The notes under the pieces were generated by a model, which was given only the letters and a program-made list of their open reading frames with translations, made no database searches and was not told where the DNA came from. A stretch of 43,979 bases of DNA, taken from the NCBI RefSeq assembly GCF_020252405.1, contig NZ_JADCDA010000034.1, forward strand, positions 1 to 43,979. Direction: 5' to 3'. Each line of letters opens with the position of its first letter. Position 1 is the first letter of the stretch. This document shows positions 19,805 through 27,808 of this stretch, piece by piece. This DNA comes from Aestuariivirga sp. (GTDB lineage Bacteria; Pseudomonadota; Alphaproteobacteria; Rhizobiales; Aestuariivirgaceae). The translations under genes and the position numbers were made by a program.

Positions 19805-20698
19805 ATGGCCCTCTCCCAGAATCTCCGCGGCATCGCCGCCATCGTCGTGGCCACCGGCAGCTTCGTTGCCAATGATACCTGCATGAAGCTGGCGCTGGCG
19901 GATGCGCCGCCCTTCCAGGTTCTGGTCATGCGCGGCACGGCGGCGATCGTCTGGTGCCTGCCGGTGATCTGCTTCATGGGCCTGATCCGGCACCTGCCCA
20001 AGGCCTTCAACCCCTGGGTCGTGCTGCGCTCGTCGAGCGAGCTCGTTGCCATCCTGTGCTTCATCACGGCGCTCGCCCACATGCCGATCGCCGACCTGAC
20101 GGCGATCACCCAGACATCGCCGCTTGTCGTTCTGCTCGGCATGTGGTTCCTCTTCGGCGAGAAGGTGGGTGGCTTGCGCCTGCTGCTCATTGGCTTCGGC
20201 GTCACCGGAGCGCTGCTGGTGGCGCAGCCCGGCGGGGTCGCGGCCTCGCCCTTTGCGGTCTTCGGCTTCCTCACTGCGGCGGGCGTTGCGGGCCGCGACA
20301 TCCTCTCGCGCAAGGTGCCGCCACGCACACCCGCGCTGGCGGTCACCTTCTCGACCCTGCTGGTCGTCGTGCTCGGCGCGCTCGTGCTGTCGCTCGCCTT
20401 CGAGGAGCAGGTGATGCCCACCCTCCACCATGCCTGGCTGATGTCTATTGCCGGCTTCTTCCTGATGTGCGGCCATTCCTTCGTTTTCCTGGCCTACAGC
20501 CGCAGCGCGGCGCGCGTGGTGGCGCCCTTCAGCTATTCGGTCATGATCTGGGCCGGCCTCTCCGGCATTCTGGTCTTCGGCCAGTTCCCCAACATGCTCG
20601 CAATTGCCGGCATGACGCTGATCATGGCTTCGGGGCTTGCCATCATCCTGCTCGAAGGCCGCAGGGGCCGGCCCGTGCCCGCCGCGGCGGAGCTTTAG
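19805..20698 (+). CDS. EamA/DMT-family transporter
   Basis: 297 residues with ten predicted membrane helices in two EamA repeats, the first ending near residue 145. Family signs include DLTAITQTSPLVVLLGMWFL with a following GEK, and the matching FSYSVMIWAGLSGILVFG in the second half. This is an inner-membrane exporter of unknown substrate. The next gene, a glutamine amidotransferase, starts 4 bp after its stop, so the two are an operon. Confidence 0.92.
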   Translation: MALSQNLRGIAAIVVATGSFVANDTCMKLALADAPPFQVLVMRGTAAIVWCLPVICFMGLIRHLPKAFNPWVVLRSSSELVAILCFITALAHMPIADLTAITQTSPLVVLLGMWFLFGEKVGGLRLLLIGFGVTGALLVAQPGGVAASPFAVFGFLTAAGVAGRDILSRKVPPRTPALAVTFSTLLVVVLGALVLSLAFEEQVMPTLHHAWLMSIAGFFLMCGHSFVFLAYSRSAARVVAPFSYSVMIWAGLSGILVFGQFPNMLAIAGMTLIMASGLAIILLEGRRGRPVPAAAEL

Positions 20699-20702
20699 CG
20701 CG

Positions 20703-21386
20703 ATGCCCGACGTTCTCATCCTGCTCCATACCGAGGCCTCGAGCCCGGGGCGCATCGGCCAGATGCTGCGGGAGAAGGGCCTCCGCCTCGACATCCGCCG
20801 CCATCCGCTCGGCGACCCGCTGCCCGGGACGCTGGAGCACCACGCGGGCGCGATCATCTTCGGCGGCCCGATGAGCGCCAATGACAGCGATGAGTGGGTC
20901 GGCCGCGAGATCGACTGGATCGGCACGCCGCTCAGGGAGCAGAAGCCATTTCTCGGCGTCTGCCTTGGCGCGCAGATGCTGTCAAAGCACCTGGGCGGCA
21001 CTGTCAGCCCCCATGCCGACGGCCTGGCCGAAATCGGCTATTATGACCTTACCCCCACCGAGGAGGGACGGGCCCACGGCCCCTGGCCGCGGAAGGTCTA
21101 TCACTGGCACCGCGAAGGCCTCACGCTGCCGAAAGACGCCGTGCGGCTCGCCACCGGCGAGACCTTCGAGAACCAGGCCTTCCGCTTCAACGGCAAGGCC
21201 TATGGCATCCAGTTCCACCCGGAGGTGACCAGGCTCACCATGCACCGCTGGGGTGTAAAAGGCGCCCACCGCTTCGTCCTGCCCAATGCGCAGGATGCGG
21301 CGGCACATCTCGAAGGCAATCTGCTGCACGATGCGCCGGTGAGGGACTGGCTCTCCCGGTTTCTGGACAGCTGGCTCGCGCCGTGA
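20703..21386 (+). CDS. Class I glutamine amidotransferase-like protein
   Basis: 227 residues with a complete GATase1 triad: Cys87 in FLGVCLGAQ, His172 and Glu174 in QFHPEV. FGGPMSAND (about 56-64) is the oxyanion-strand motif. It stands alone without a synthetase domain, like the YfeJ/GuaA-type stand-alone proteins that hydrolyse gamma-glutamyl compounds or donate ammonia. The true substrate is unknown. The ATG at 20703 gives the normal family start, and the frame's upstream extension lies inside the transporter gene. It is probably co-transcribed with the transporter. Confidence 0.92.
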   Translation: MPDVLILLHTEASSPGRIGQMLREKGLRLDIRRHPLGDPLPGTLEHHAGAIIFGGPMSANDSDEWVGREIDWIGTPLREQKPFLGVCLGAQMLSKHLGGTVSPHADGLAEIGYYDLTPTEEGRAHGPWPRKVYHWHREGLTLPKDAVRLATGETFENQAFRFNGKAYGIQFHPEVTRLTMHRWGVKGAHRFVLPNAQDAAAHLEGNLLHDAPVRDWLSRFLDSWLAP

Positions 21387-21429
21387 CGCCGCCCCTGTGC
21401 CGCGCTGGCACGCGGCAGCAGGCCCGTTA

Positions 21430-21597
21430 AGCCTTTCTTCGCAAACTCGAAACTGTTTGGAAACCGCATTGGCCCATGATGCATACATGGCCAGCGGGGA
21501 CCGAGGGGGACTTGCGCCACGGCGATCCGGGATCAAGTACTGCGTACCCGGATACCATTTCTTGCGGGGGGCTTCTTTGCGGGGCTCCCCGTTTTTC
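21430..21597 (+). ncRNA. Candidate structured small RNA or long leader ending in a terminator
   Basis: Three hairpins occur in a row: GGCCCATG pairing with CATGGCC (21471-21492, one bulge); ATCCGGG with CCCGGAT (21525-21553), with an inner GTAC/GTAC stem; and a GGGG/CCCC stem followed by GTTTTT ending at about 21596. No coding frame fits. It lies in the 263-bp gap between the amidotransferase and exonuclease genes. It could also be the terminator region of the upstream operon or a leader of the exonuclease gene. The 5' end is a guess. Confidence 0.4.
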
Positions 21598-21649
21598 GTT
21601 CCGCCCGGCCCATTGCGAAACATCCCCGCGCGCATGACATTGTAACGTC

Positions 21650-22654
21650 ATGGCGGTTCCTCCCTTCGAAAGCTGGCTCAGGCCCGGCCCCTCGGGCCTC
21701 TATTGCGCGCCCGGCGATTTTTTCATCGACCCGGCGGGGCCGGCGCCGCGCGCCATCATCACGCATGGCCATTCCGACCATGCGCGGCCGGGCCACGCCG
21801 CGGTGTTGGCCACCGCCGACACGCTCGCCATCATGCGCCTGCGCCTCGGCGAACTCGGCCAGACCCAGGCCCTGGCCTACGGCGAACCGCTCACGGTGAA
21901 GGACGTGACCGTGACGCTCGTCCCCGCCGGCCACATCCTCGGCTCGGCGCAGATCGTCATCGATTATCAAGGCCAGCGCGCCGTGATCTCCGGCGACTAC
22001 AAGCGCCATGCGGACCCGACCTGCGATCCCTTCGAACCCGTGCCCTGCCATCTCTTCGTCACCGAGGCCACCTTCGGCCTTCCGGTTTATCGGCATGAGC
22101 CCGACACCGCGGAAGTGCGGAAGCTGCTCGCCTCGCTCCGCGACTTCCCCGAACGCACGCACCAGATCGGCGTCTATGGGCTGGGCAAGTGCCAGCGCCT
22201 CATCAGGCTCATCCGCCAGGCGGGCTATGATCGCCCCATCTGGCTGCACGGCGCGCTGAGATCGATGACGGATTATTACGTCTCGCGCGGCTTCGATCTC
22301 GGCGCGGTGCCGGATGCCACGGACGCGCCTGACAGGCTCGCGGGCGAGATCGTGCTGTCGCCGCCCTCGGCGCTGGGCGACCGCTGGTCGCGCCGCTTCG
22401 CCGATCCGCTCCCGGGCTTCGCCTCGGGCTGGATGCGCATCCGCGGCCGGGTGCGCCAGCGCGGGGTCGAACTCCCTCTCATCATTTCGGATCACTGCGA
22501 CTGGCCGGAGCTGATCCGCACTGTCACGGAGACGGGTGCGGCCGAAGTCTGGGTCACCCATGGCCGTGAGGAGGCGCTGGTGCATGAACTCGGCAAGCGC
22601 CAGATCGTGGCGCGCGCATTGCGCCTCGTGGGCCGCGAGGATGACGCCGAATGA
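21650..22654 (+). CDS. Ligase-associated DNA exonuclease (MBL/beta-CASP type)
   Basis: 334 residues. The metallo-beta-lactamase motif THGHSDHARPGH (about 38-49) and GDYKRH (about 114-119) give the metal site, and the C-terminal part (ISDHCDWPEL, then VWVTHGREEALV) follows the beta-CASP mRNA 3'-processing-factor pattern. The combination with an overlapping ATP-dependent ligase gene is the known ligase-associated exonuclease. The two genes overlap by 4 bp (ATGA), so the products are made together and probably act together in DNA repair. The helicase and phosphoesterase that often complete this cluster are absent nearby. Confidence 0.92.
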   Translation: MAVPPFESWLRPGPSGLYCAPGDFFIDPAGPAPRAIITHGHSDHARPGHAAVLATADTLAIMRLRLGELGQTQALAYGEPLTVKDVTVTLVPAGHILGSAQIVIDYQGQRAVISGDYKRHADPTCDPFEPVPCHLFVTEATFGLPVYRHEPDTAEVRKLLASLRDFPERTHQIGVYGLGKCQRLIRLIRQAGYDRPIWLHGALRSMTDYYVSRGFDLGAVPDATDAPDRLAGEIVLSPPSALGDRWSRRFADPLPGFASGWMRIRGRVRQRGVELPLIISDHCDWPELIRTVTETGAAEVWVTHGREEALVHELGKRQIVARALRLVGREDDAE

Positions 22655-24237
22655 AGGCTTTCTCGCAGCTCCTCGACCGCCTCACCTACACGCCGGCGCG
22701 CAACGCCAAGCTGATGCTGATGCGCAATTACTTTCTCGCGACGCCCGACCCGGACCGCGGCTATGCGCTCGCGGCCCTTACTGACGGCCTGCCCATCGAG
22801 GTCCCGCTGCGCCGCGTGCTCGCTGAGATTGGCGGGAGCCGTTTCGACCCGGCACTCTTCCGCATGTCGCGCGACGACGTGGGCGACACGGCGGAGACGG
22901 TGGCCCTCATCTGGCCGGTGACGCAGGCGCAAGGCGATGCGCCGCGCCTGCCGGAAATCGTCGCGGCCGTCGCAAGGGCGGGCCGGGGCGGCCATGCGGC
23001 GCTGCTCACGCAATGGCTGGACCGGCTGGACGCCACGGGTCGCTGGGCGCTCCTCAAGTTCCTCAGCGGCGCGCCGCGCGTCGGCGTCTCGGCGCGGCTT
23101 GCCAAACAGGCGGTGGCCGATGCCTTCGGACACAGCATCGGCGATATCGAGGAGCTGTGGCACGGCATAACGCCTCCCTATACGGAGCTCTTCGCCTGGC
23201 TGGAGGGCAAGGCCTTGCGCCCGCCACCCGCCGCCACGCCCGTCTTCCGCCCCATGATGCTGGCGCACGCGCTGGAGGAGCCGGACTGGCAGGCGATGAA
23301 CCCCGGTGATTTCGCCGCCGAATGGAAGTGGGACGGCATCCGCATCCAGGTGGCGGCCAGGGGCGGCGCCACGCGGCTGTTCTCGCGCACGGGGGATGAT
23401 ATCGGCCAGGCCTTCCCGGAACTCGTCGATCACTTCAGGTTTGACGCCGTGCTGGACGGCGAGTTGCTCGTCGTGCGGAACGGCGGGGCCGCCTCCTTCC
23501 AGGACCTGCAGCAGCGCCTCAACCGCAAGACTGTGACGCGCGCCATGCTGACCAGATACCCCGCGCATGTGCGCTTCTACGACGCGCTCGAGATCGGGGC
23601 TGAGGACCTGCGCGGGCTTCCCTTCACCGCCCGGCGCGAGCGCCTCGAGGCATGGCGCCGGCAAGTGGACCCCGCCCACAGCGACCTTTCCGAACTGTTG
23701 ACCTTCGCCGGCAAGGAAGAGCTGAAGGCGCGCTGGGAAGCGGCCCGCGGGGAGGGCATCGAGGGCCTCATGCTGAAGCGGCGGACGAGCCCCTATCTCG
23801 CCGGCCGTCCCAAGGGCCACTGGTACAAGTGGAAGCGCGCGGCGCTCACGGCCGATTGCGTGCTGCTCTATGCGCAAAAGGGCTCGGGCAAGCGCTCCTC
23901 CTTCTATTCGGATTACACCTTCGGCGCCTGGACGCGGAAGGACGGCCAGCCCGTCCTCGTCCCAGTCGGCAAGGCCTATTCGGGTTTTACGGACGAGGAG
24001 CTCGCCAGGCTCGACCGCTTTGTGCGCCAGAACACCATCGACCGCTTCGGACCCGTGCGCTCGGTGATGCCGAAGCTGGTGCTGGAAATCGCCTTTGACG
24101 CCATCCAGCCATCGACCCGCCACAAGTCCGGCATCGCCATGCGCTTTCCCCGCGTCTCGCGCATCAGGTGGGACAAGCCGGCGAAGGAGGCGGACACGCT
24201 GGAGACGTTGAAGGGGTTGATAACGTCAGTAAGCTGA
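22651..24237 (+). CDS. ATP-dependent DNA ligase
   Basis: 528 residues: N-terminal DNA-binding domain (about 1-200), nucleotidyltransferase domain, C-terminal OB fold. The adenylation lysine is Lys226 in EWKWDGIRIQV (KxDG motif I). Further ligase motifs are LDGELLVV (about 269-276), EGIEGLMLKR (motif IV) and HWYKWKR (motif V). This is the stand-alone bacterial ATP ligase type paired with an MBL exonuclease, not the LigD fusion. NAD-dependent LigA should do replication, so this one is likely for repair. The gene starts within the exonuclease stop and ends 42 bp before the convergent acetamidase gene. Confidence 0.95.
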   Translation: MKAFSQLLDRLTYTPARNAKLMLMRNYFLATPDPDRGYALAALTDGLPIEVPLRRVLAEIGGSRFDPALFRMSRDDVGDTAETVALIWPVTQAQGDAPRLPEIVAAVARAGRGGHAALLTQWLDRLDATGRWALLKFLSGAPRVGVSARLAKQAVADAFGHSIGDIEELWHGITPPYTELFAWLEGKALRPPPAATPVFRPMMLAHALEEPDWQAMNPGDFAAEWKWDGIRIQVAARGGATRLFSRTGDDIGQAFPELVDHFRFDAVLDGELLVVRNGGAASFQDLQQRLNRKTVTRAMLTRYPAHVRFYDALEIGAEDLRGLPFTARRERLEAWRRQVDPAHSDLSELLTFAGKEELKARWEAARGEGIEGLMLKRRTSPYLAGRPKGHWYKWKRAALTADCVLLYAQKGSGKRSSFYSDYTFGAWTRKDGQPVLVPVGKAYSGFTDEELARLDRFVRQNTIDRFGPVRSVMPKLVLEIAFDAIQPSTRHKSGIAMRFPRVSRIRWDKPAKEADTLETLKGLITSVS

Positions 24238-24279
24238 CGAAAGAGCCCCCGCCAGGGCTCGCTCCGCGTGGCAGGACGC

Positions 24280-25185
24280 TCAAGGCAGCGCCGCCCGCGC
24301 CACCCGGCACACCACCGAGTAAGCCGGGTTGAACACATTGGCCACGTCATATCTCACGCACTGTCCCATCACATGGCTCGCCGCCACCTCGTCGAGCCCG
24401 TGGTCCGCCATCAGCCAGTCCAGCATCTCGGTCGTCGCGTGCTGCAGCGCCTGGTCGAGCGGCCTTGCAGTGCCGATGGTGAAAATCTCCGTCCCGTTCA
24501 TGCCCCGCGGCCAGCCGATCTTCCGGCCCTTCAGCACGCGCGCGGTGAAGGTCACGTCCGCCGCGGTTTCGATCCCCGTTCCCACGATCTCGCCGTCGCA
24601 TTGCTGGGCATGCACATCGCCGAGGAAGAACAGCGCACCCGGAACGGCGACGGGGAACATCGCCTCCACCCCCGGCCTGAAGCCGCGATAATCCATATTG
24701 CCGCCATGACGCCCGCCGGTGGCGGTCGAGACCGCCTGTCCGAGATCGGGCGCCACGCCGAAGCAGCCGATCATCGGCTCCACCGCGACGGACCAGTCGG
24801 CGAGCGCCGGCGGCGGCACCGCCAATCGGGCGCGGCCCTTCTCCGCATCGATCAGCCATTCCGCCTTGCGCCGCCCGCGGAAGCGCAGCACGGCATCGGG
24901 CTCCACCACGTTCGGGCTCAGCACGTCGAAGGTCCAGCCCGTGCCGCGCGTCAGGCGGATGTCGCGGATGGCGATCAGCAGCGTGTCGCCGGGTTCGGCC
25001 CCTTCGATGAAGAAGGGCCCGGTCATCGGGTTCGGCCGGTTGCCGATTTTCCCACCGCGCGCGTCGAAGCCATGGGCATCGGCCGTCGCGGCGATCACCG
25101 TGTCGCCGCTGGCGATCGCCAGGGCAGGCGCGTGGCTTCCCAGCGTGTTGTGGAGCGTGGCGGGCGTGAAGCGATGCGTGGTCAT
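24280..25185 (-). CDS. Acetamidase/formamidase family protein
   Basis: 301 residues from MTTHRFTP at 25185; an ATG four codons upstream (25197) is possible. Family features are a Pro-rich start with NRPNPMTGPFFIEGAEPGDT (about 51-70), the central PMIGCFGVAP (about 135-144), GRHGGNMD (about 159-166) and the metal-site region FFLGDVHAQQCDGEI (about 187-201). These enzymes hydrolyse formamide or short amides to ammonia and acid; the exact amide is not predictable. The upstream cobalamin-binding protein gene ends 37 bp before the start, so the two may be one transcript. Confidence 0.92.
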   Translation of the reverse strand: MTTHRFTPATLHNTLGSHAPALAIASGDTVIAATADAHGFDARGGKIGNRPNPMTGPFFIEGAEPGDTLLIAIRDIRLTRGTGWTFDVLSPNVVEPDAVLRFRGRRKAEWLIDAEKGRARLAVPPPALADWSVAVEPMIGCFGVAPDLGQAVSTATGGRHGGNMDYRGFRPGVEAMFPVAVPGALFFLGDVHAQQCDGEIVGTGIETAADVTFTARVLKGRKIGWPRGMNGTEIFTIGTARPLDQALQHATTEMLDWLMADHGLDEVAASHVMGQCVRYDVANVFNPAYSVVCRVARAALP

Positions 25186-25222
25186 GGCGGCAAGCATGCC
25201 GCATCGCGCGGGCGATGCAAGA

Positions 25223-26101
25223 TCAGACGGGGGCCCCGGCCAGCAGTTTCCTGGCAAGGATCACCGCGGCCGGGCCATTGGCCGCCGTGCCGTCGGCGCC
25301 CACCGCGTCCACCAGTTCCGGCTGGCGGGCCACGGCGGAGCCGCCGATCATGATGCCGATCCTCGGGTTGAGCGAGCGTTCGCGCACCAGGCGGATCGCC
25401 TCCTTGAGCGAGGGCACATGCACGTCCGATCCGAGCGAGAAGCCGACGACGCCGAACCATTCCCGCGCGACGATCCCCGCCGGCTCGTCCGGCGTGGCGG
25501 TGTGGCAGCTCCACACATGCCAGCCGCCGGCGCGCAGGAACTTCTGCACAATGGTGCTGCCCAGGCTGTGCTGCTCGCCGGGTGCCGCGGCCAGCAGCAC
25601 GCGGCGCTTTTCGTCATAATCCGGAATCTGCCCCAGCCCCTCGAACACATGGACCAGCCGCTGCAGCCTGGACATGCCGATGGTCACGTCGAGGAAGTCG
25701 GCCTTGTCCTCCGTCCACAATTCGCCGAGCAGGCGGGCCGCGGGCTCCAGCAGTTCCGCATGCAGGTCGTCGAGAGACACGCCGCCGTCCCTCAGTTTCA
25801 GCACGAAATTGAAGGCATCCTCGTTCTCAGGCCCCAGCAGCAGCCGGGCCAGCTCGGCAATCTCGGCGCTGCGCAGCGGAACAGCCGGCACATCGCCTTC
25901 AGGCGGCACATGCAGCGCCACCAGCTGGGGCAGCACATGTTCGACGACAATCTTGCTGAGTTTGGCATAGCGGAATGCGGTAACGTCAATGGTGAGCTCA
26001 AGCGGCGGCAGGAAACCCACGCCAGCCCCGGCCTCTTCGCCGGAGGGAAAGTCAGGCTTGACCGAAGCCAAGCCGCCGGTGTCGTCCTGATCTTGTGCCA
26101 T
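25223..26101 (-). CDS. Cobalamin (B12)-binding regulatory protein, AerR/PpaA-like
   Basis: 292 residues from MAQDQDD at 26101; the long upstream frame runs into repeats and is not protein-like. A helical cap domain lies at about 100-155 (GVSLDDLHAELLEPAARLLG, then W129, FLDVTIG, RLQRLV), followed by a B12-binding Rossmann domain (about 165-290). The axial-ligand loop is GEQHSLG with His178, a variant of the DxHxxG motif, and GGSA at 253-256 is the nucleotide-tail loop. The cap lacks the Wx9EH motif of the CarH light sensors and instead resembles the AerR/PpaA group, which co-regulates photosynthesis genes with PpsR. No methyltransferase or photosynthesis gene is near. It may share a transcript with the acetamidase. 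Confidence 0.82.
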   Translation of the reverse strand: MAQDQDDTGGLASVKPDFPSGEEAGAGVGFLPPLELTIDVTAFRYAKLSKIVVEHVLPQLVALHVPPEGDVPAVPLRSAEIAELARLLLGPENEDAFNFVLKLRDGGVSLDDLHAELLEPAARLLGELWTEDKADFLDVTIGMSRLQRLVHVFEGLGQIPDYDEKRRVLLAAAPGEQHSLGSTIVQKFLRAGGWHVWSCHTATPDEPAGIVAREWFGVVGFSLGSDVHVPSLKEAIRLVRERSLNPRIGIMIGGSAVARQPELVDAVGADGTAANGPAAVILARKLLAGAPV

Positions 26102-26233
26102 CCCATCACTGTCGGGCCGCCTCTTTTTGTTATGGGGCGGGCCTCGGTATCCGGTGGGATGATAGGGCAGCTTGCCCGGCCATGCAATCGTCTCACGTCT
26201 GTTCGGTCCAGGACAGGGCGTGGCAGATGCCCT

Positions 26234-26313
26234 CAAATAAATCCCGGCATGTCTTCCGGGGTTCGTTCGCTTCAGCCTGTGGCTGAGCGCCGGACTTGGA
26301 ACTCCATGCCGCC
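26234..26313. repeat. Direct repeat A: decayed groEL tail plus terminator (distal island border)
   Basis: It aligns along about 80 bases with 29033-29113 in the same orientation. Shared parts include a CCGG-stem terminator relic, the identical TTCAGCCTGTGGCTGA (26271-26286 against 29071-29086) and TCCATGCCGCC. On the minus strand the groEL-type ending reads GGMEF, with the TAA stop changed to CAA. Confidence 0.75.
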
Positions 26314-26363
26314 GTCGGCGCCGCCACCGGCGACTGGATCGGCTCCATCTCAGGGGTTCTGGC

Positions 26364-26533
26364 GCATGATCTTGTCGCAAAACCGGTTCCACTTTTGCGG
26401 ATCATGCGCCAGATCAAAAGCTTGAGCATGATCTTGTCGCAAAACCGGTTCCACTTTTGCGGATCATGCGCCAGATCAAAAGCTTGAGCATGATCTTATC
26501 GCAAAACCGGTTCCACTTTTGCGGATCATGCTC
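26364..26533. repeat. Three tandem copies of a palindromic repeat, 62-bp period
   Basis: Units start at 26364, 26426 and 26488. Each contains GCATGATCTT, CGCAAAACCGGTTCCACTTT and GCGGATCATGC. Units are joined by GCCAGATCAAAAGCTTGA. The copies are almost identical; the third has TTATCGC where the others have TTGTCGC. This is recent tandem amplification of a family otherwise present as single copies. Confidence 0.95.
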
Positions 26534-26661
26534 TGGTGTTCAGTTCGTCCCTGTCAACGGCCAACCGCCAGACACGGAAACGCAACCAGGGCGGCTGTTT
26601 CGGGATTCCGGCGCCGCAGAAGCAAGAAAACGCCGGATTTCTCCCGGCCTGCTTTCAGTTG

Positions 26662-27078
26662 TCAGGTCTTTGTCGCCTGCCGCAAAAACCTCAGCTTTCT
26701 CGCCTTGGCGCCAACGCTTTCGCATTCCCAAATAGAAATGACACGCCATCCGCTCCTCCGAAGCAAGTTTCGGCTCAGGCGGTCTCTTGCCCGGTTGGAG
26801 GAAATCTTGGCTATCCAGTAGGCTGTATTCGTCTTGGGAAGCCGTCTACCGCGCTTGCAATTGTGGCCATGCCAAAAGCAGCCATTGACAAAATTCGCTG
26901 TCTTTAGGGAGTGAATGACAATGTCGGGTTTGCCTGGAAGACCGGACACATTGAAACGCATTCTAAAGCCCAGTGGCCGGATCATGGACCGAATCGCGAT
27001 CTCAGCAGAGGTGGACCTGGATGCGACCGCCCGCATCGTCCTTGAGCGTGTCTCACTCGCTTTTTTTGCGCGGCCCAT
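26662..27078 (-). CDS. vsr: Very short patch repair endonuclease (Vsr)
   Basis: 138 residues from MGRAKKASETRSRTMRAV at 27078, a start that matches the usual Vsr beginning; the frame is open to 27153. Key parts are LPGKPDIVI with Asp52, VNGCFWHGH (about 64-72), PKTNTAYWIAKI and WRVISIWECE. Vsr nicks T:G mismatches that arise when 5-methylcytosine deaminates, so it protects the site methylated by the partner enzyme. It overlaps the end of the GIY-YIG nuclease gene by 26 bp and is the third gene of a methyltransferase-nuclease-vsr operon. Confidence 0.93.
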   Translation of the reverse strand: MGRAKKASETRSRTMRAVASRSTSAEIAIRSMIRPLGFRMRFNVSGLPGKPDIVIHSLKTANFVNGCFWHGHNCKRGRRLPKTNTAYWIAKISSNRARDRLSRNLLRRSGWRVISIWECESVGAKARKLRFLRQATKT

Positions 27079-27799
27079 CTGCTTCGTCGTCAGCCTCCGA
27101 ACCAGTTTCGACGCTTGCGTTTCCGCCCATCGCGGCAAACCGATCCTCGGCAATGGATCGAAGCCGTGATGCTTGGGTGAGCAGCGTTCTCCGCAGCCCG
27201 GTATTCACGTCCCGTTCTGCAATCGTCTGGGCGAGGCGCGAAATCACTTGGGCTCTGCGCGCCGTTCTCGTATCCGCGTGTCCTCGGAGTTTGAGGACCT
27301 CCTCAGAAACGATTCGACCCCTCAGCGGATGTGGAAGCGTGATTGAAATCGCCGGAGCAGGCGGGTCTTTCTCGTTCAGAATCGCTCGAAACCTGGAGCG
27401 CGCCACGGCGAGCTTGTGCACCTCATATTCCAGAGCATCAAGTGTTTGCTTTGCCCGGGAAAAATCCGGATGCCTGGAATTCACCTTGTCGAACTCAGGC
27501 AACGGATAGATCTCAATCTCGAAAACCTCGTAAGGATCGAGCACCGACATGGCAACCGCATCGGTCCGCTGATTGGTGAGATGCCGGCTTATGCGGCCCG
27601 ACACCTTCTCCTTGGTCTGACCGACGTAAATAGGCTCGCCATCATAGTCATAGAATATATACACTCCCCACTTGTGCGCGCCGATTGCTCTGGGTTCTCC
27701 TTTTTCGCCGCCAACGATGTAAGGCTGCCTGAGGAAGTTCCGCAGCGACCTTCTTAGCTCGTTGGTTTCGAACGGCGGGTTATTCTTCTTTCTTGCCAT
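27053..27799 (-). CDS. GIY-YIG nuclease, probable restriction endonuclease
   Basis: 248 residues. The GIY-YIG catalytic domain covers about 42-110: GVYIFY (45-50), IYVGQT (57-62) and Arg69 in GRISRHL. The rest is helical and charged, probably the DNA-recognition part, and resembles nothing named. It lies 9 bp after the cytosine methyltransferase and overlaps vsr, which argues that it is the restriction enzyme of the system. GIY-YIG restriction enzymes such as Eco29kI and Hpy188I are known; the sequence is too different to assign a site. A homing-type nuclease is less likely because of the operon. Confidence 0.82.
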   Translation of the reverse strand: MARKKNNPPFETNELRRSLRNFLRQPYIVGGEKGEPRAIGAHKWGVYIFYDYDGEPIYVGQTKEKVSGRISRHLTNQRTDAVAMSVLDPYEVFEIEIYPLPEFDKVNSRHPDFSRAKQTLDALEYEVHKLAVARSRFRAILNEKDPPAPAISITLPHPLRGRIVSEEVLKLRGHADTRTARRAQVISRLAQTIAERDVNTGLRRTLLTQASRLRSIAEDRFAAMGGNASVETGSEADDEADGPRKKSE

Positions 27800-27808
27800 G
27801 GTTGCGGC

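Larger units (their letters stand above)
26102..26661. other. 560-bp intergenic region with a groEL-tail relic and tandem palindromes
   Basis: No gene is seen. It holds a decayed copy of the groEL tail plus terminator (26234-26313) and three tandem palindromic repeats (26364-26533). It forms the distal border of the restriction-modification island. Confidence 0.7.

Noticed and set aside
22492..24123. A 543-codon minus-strand frame opposite the DNA ligase
   Set aside because: A shadow frame; the ligase motifs on the plus strand are complete.
26364..26533. A possible CRISPR array in the three regular repeats
   Set aside because: The 62-bp units are repeated throughout, including the linkers, so there are no unique spacers. 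Each unit is a palindromic intergenic repeat, and no cas gene is near.
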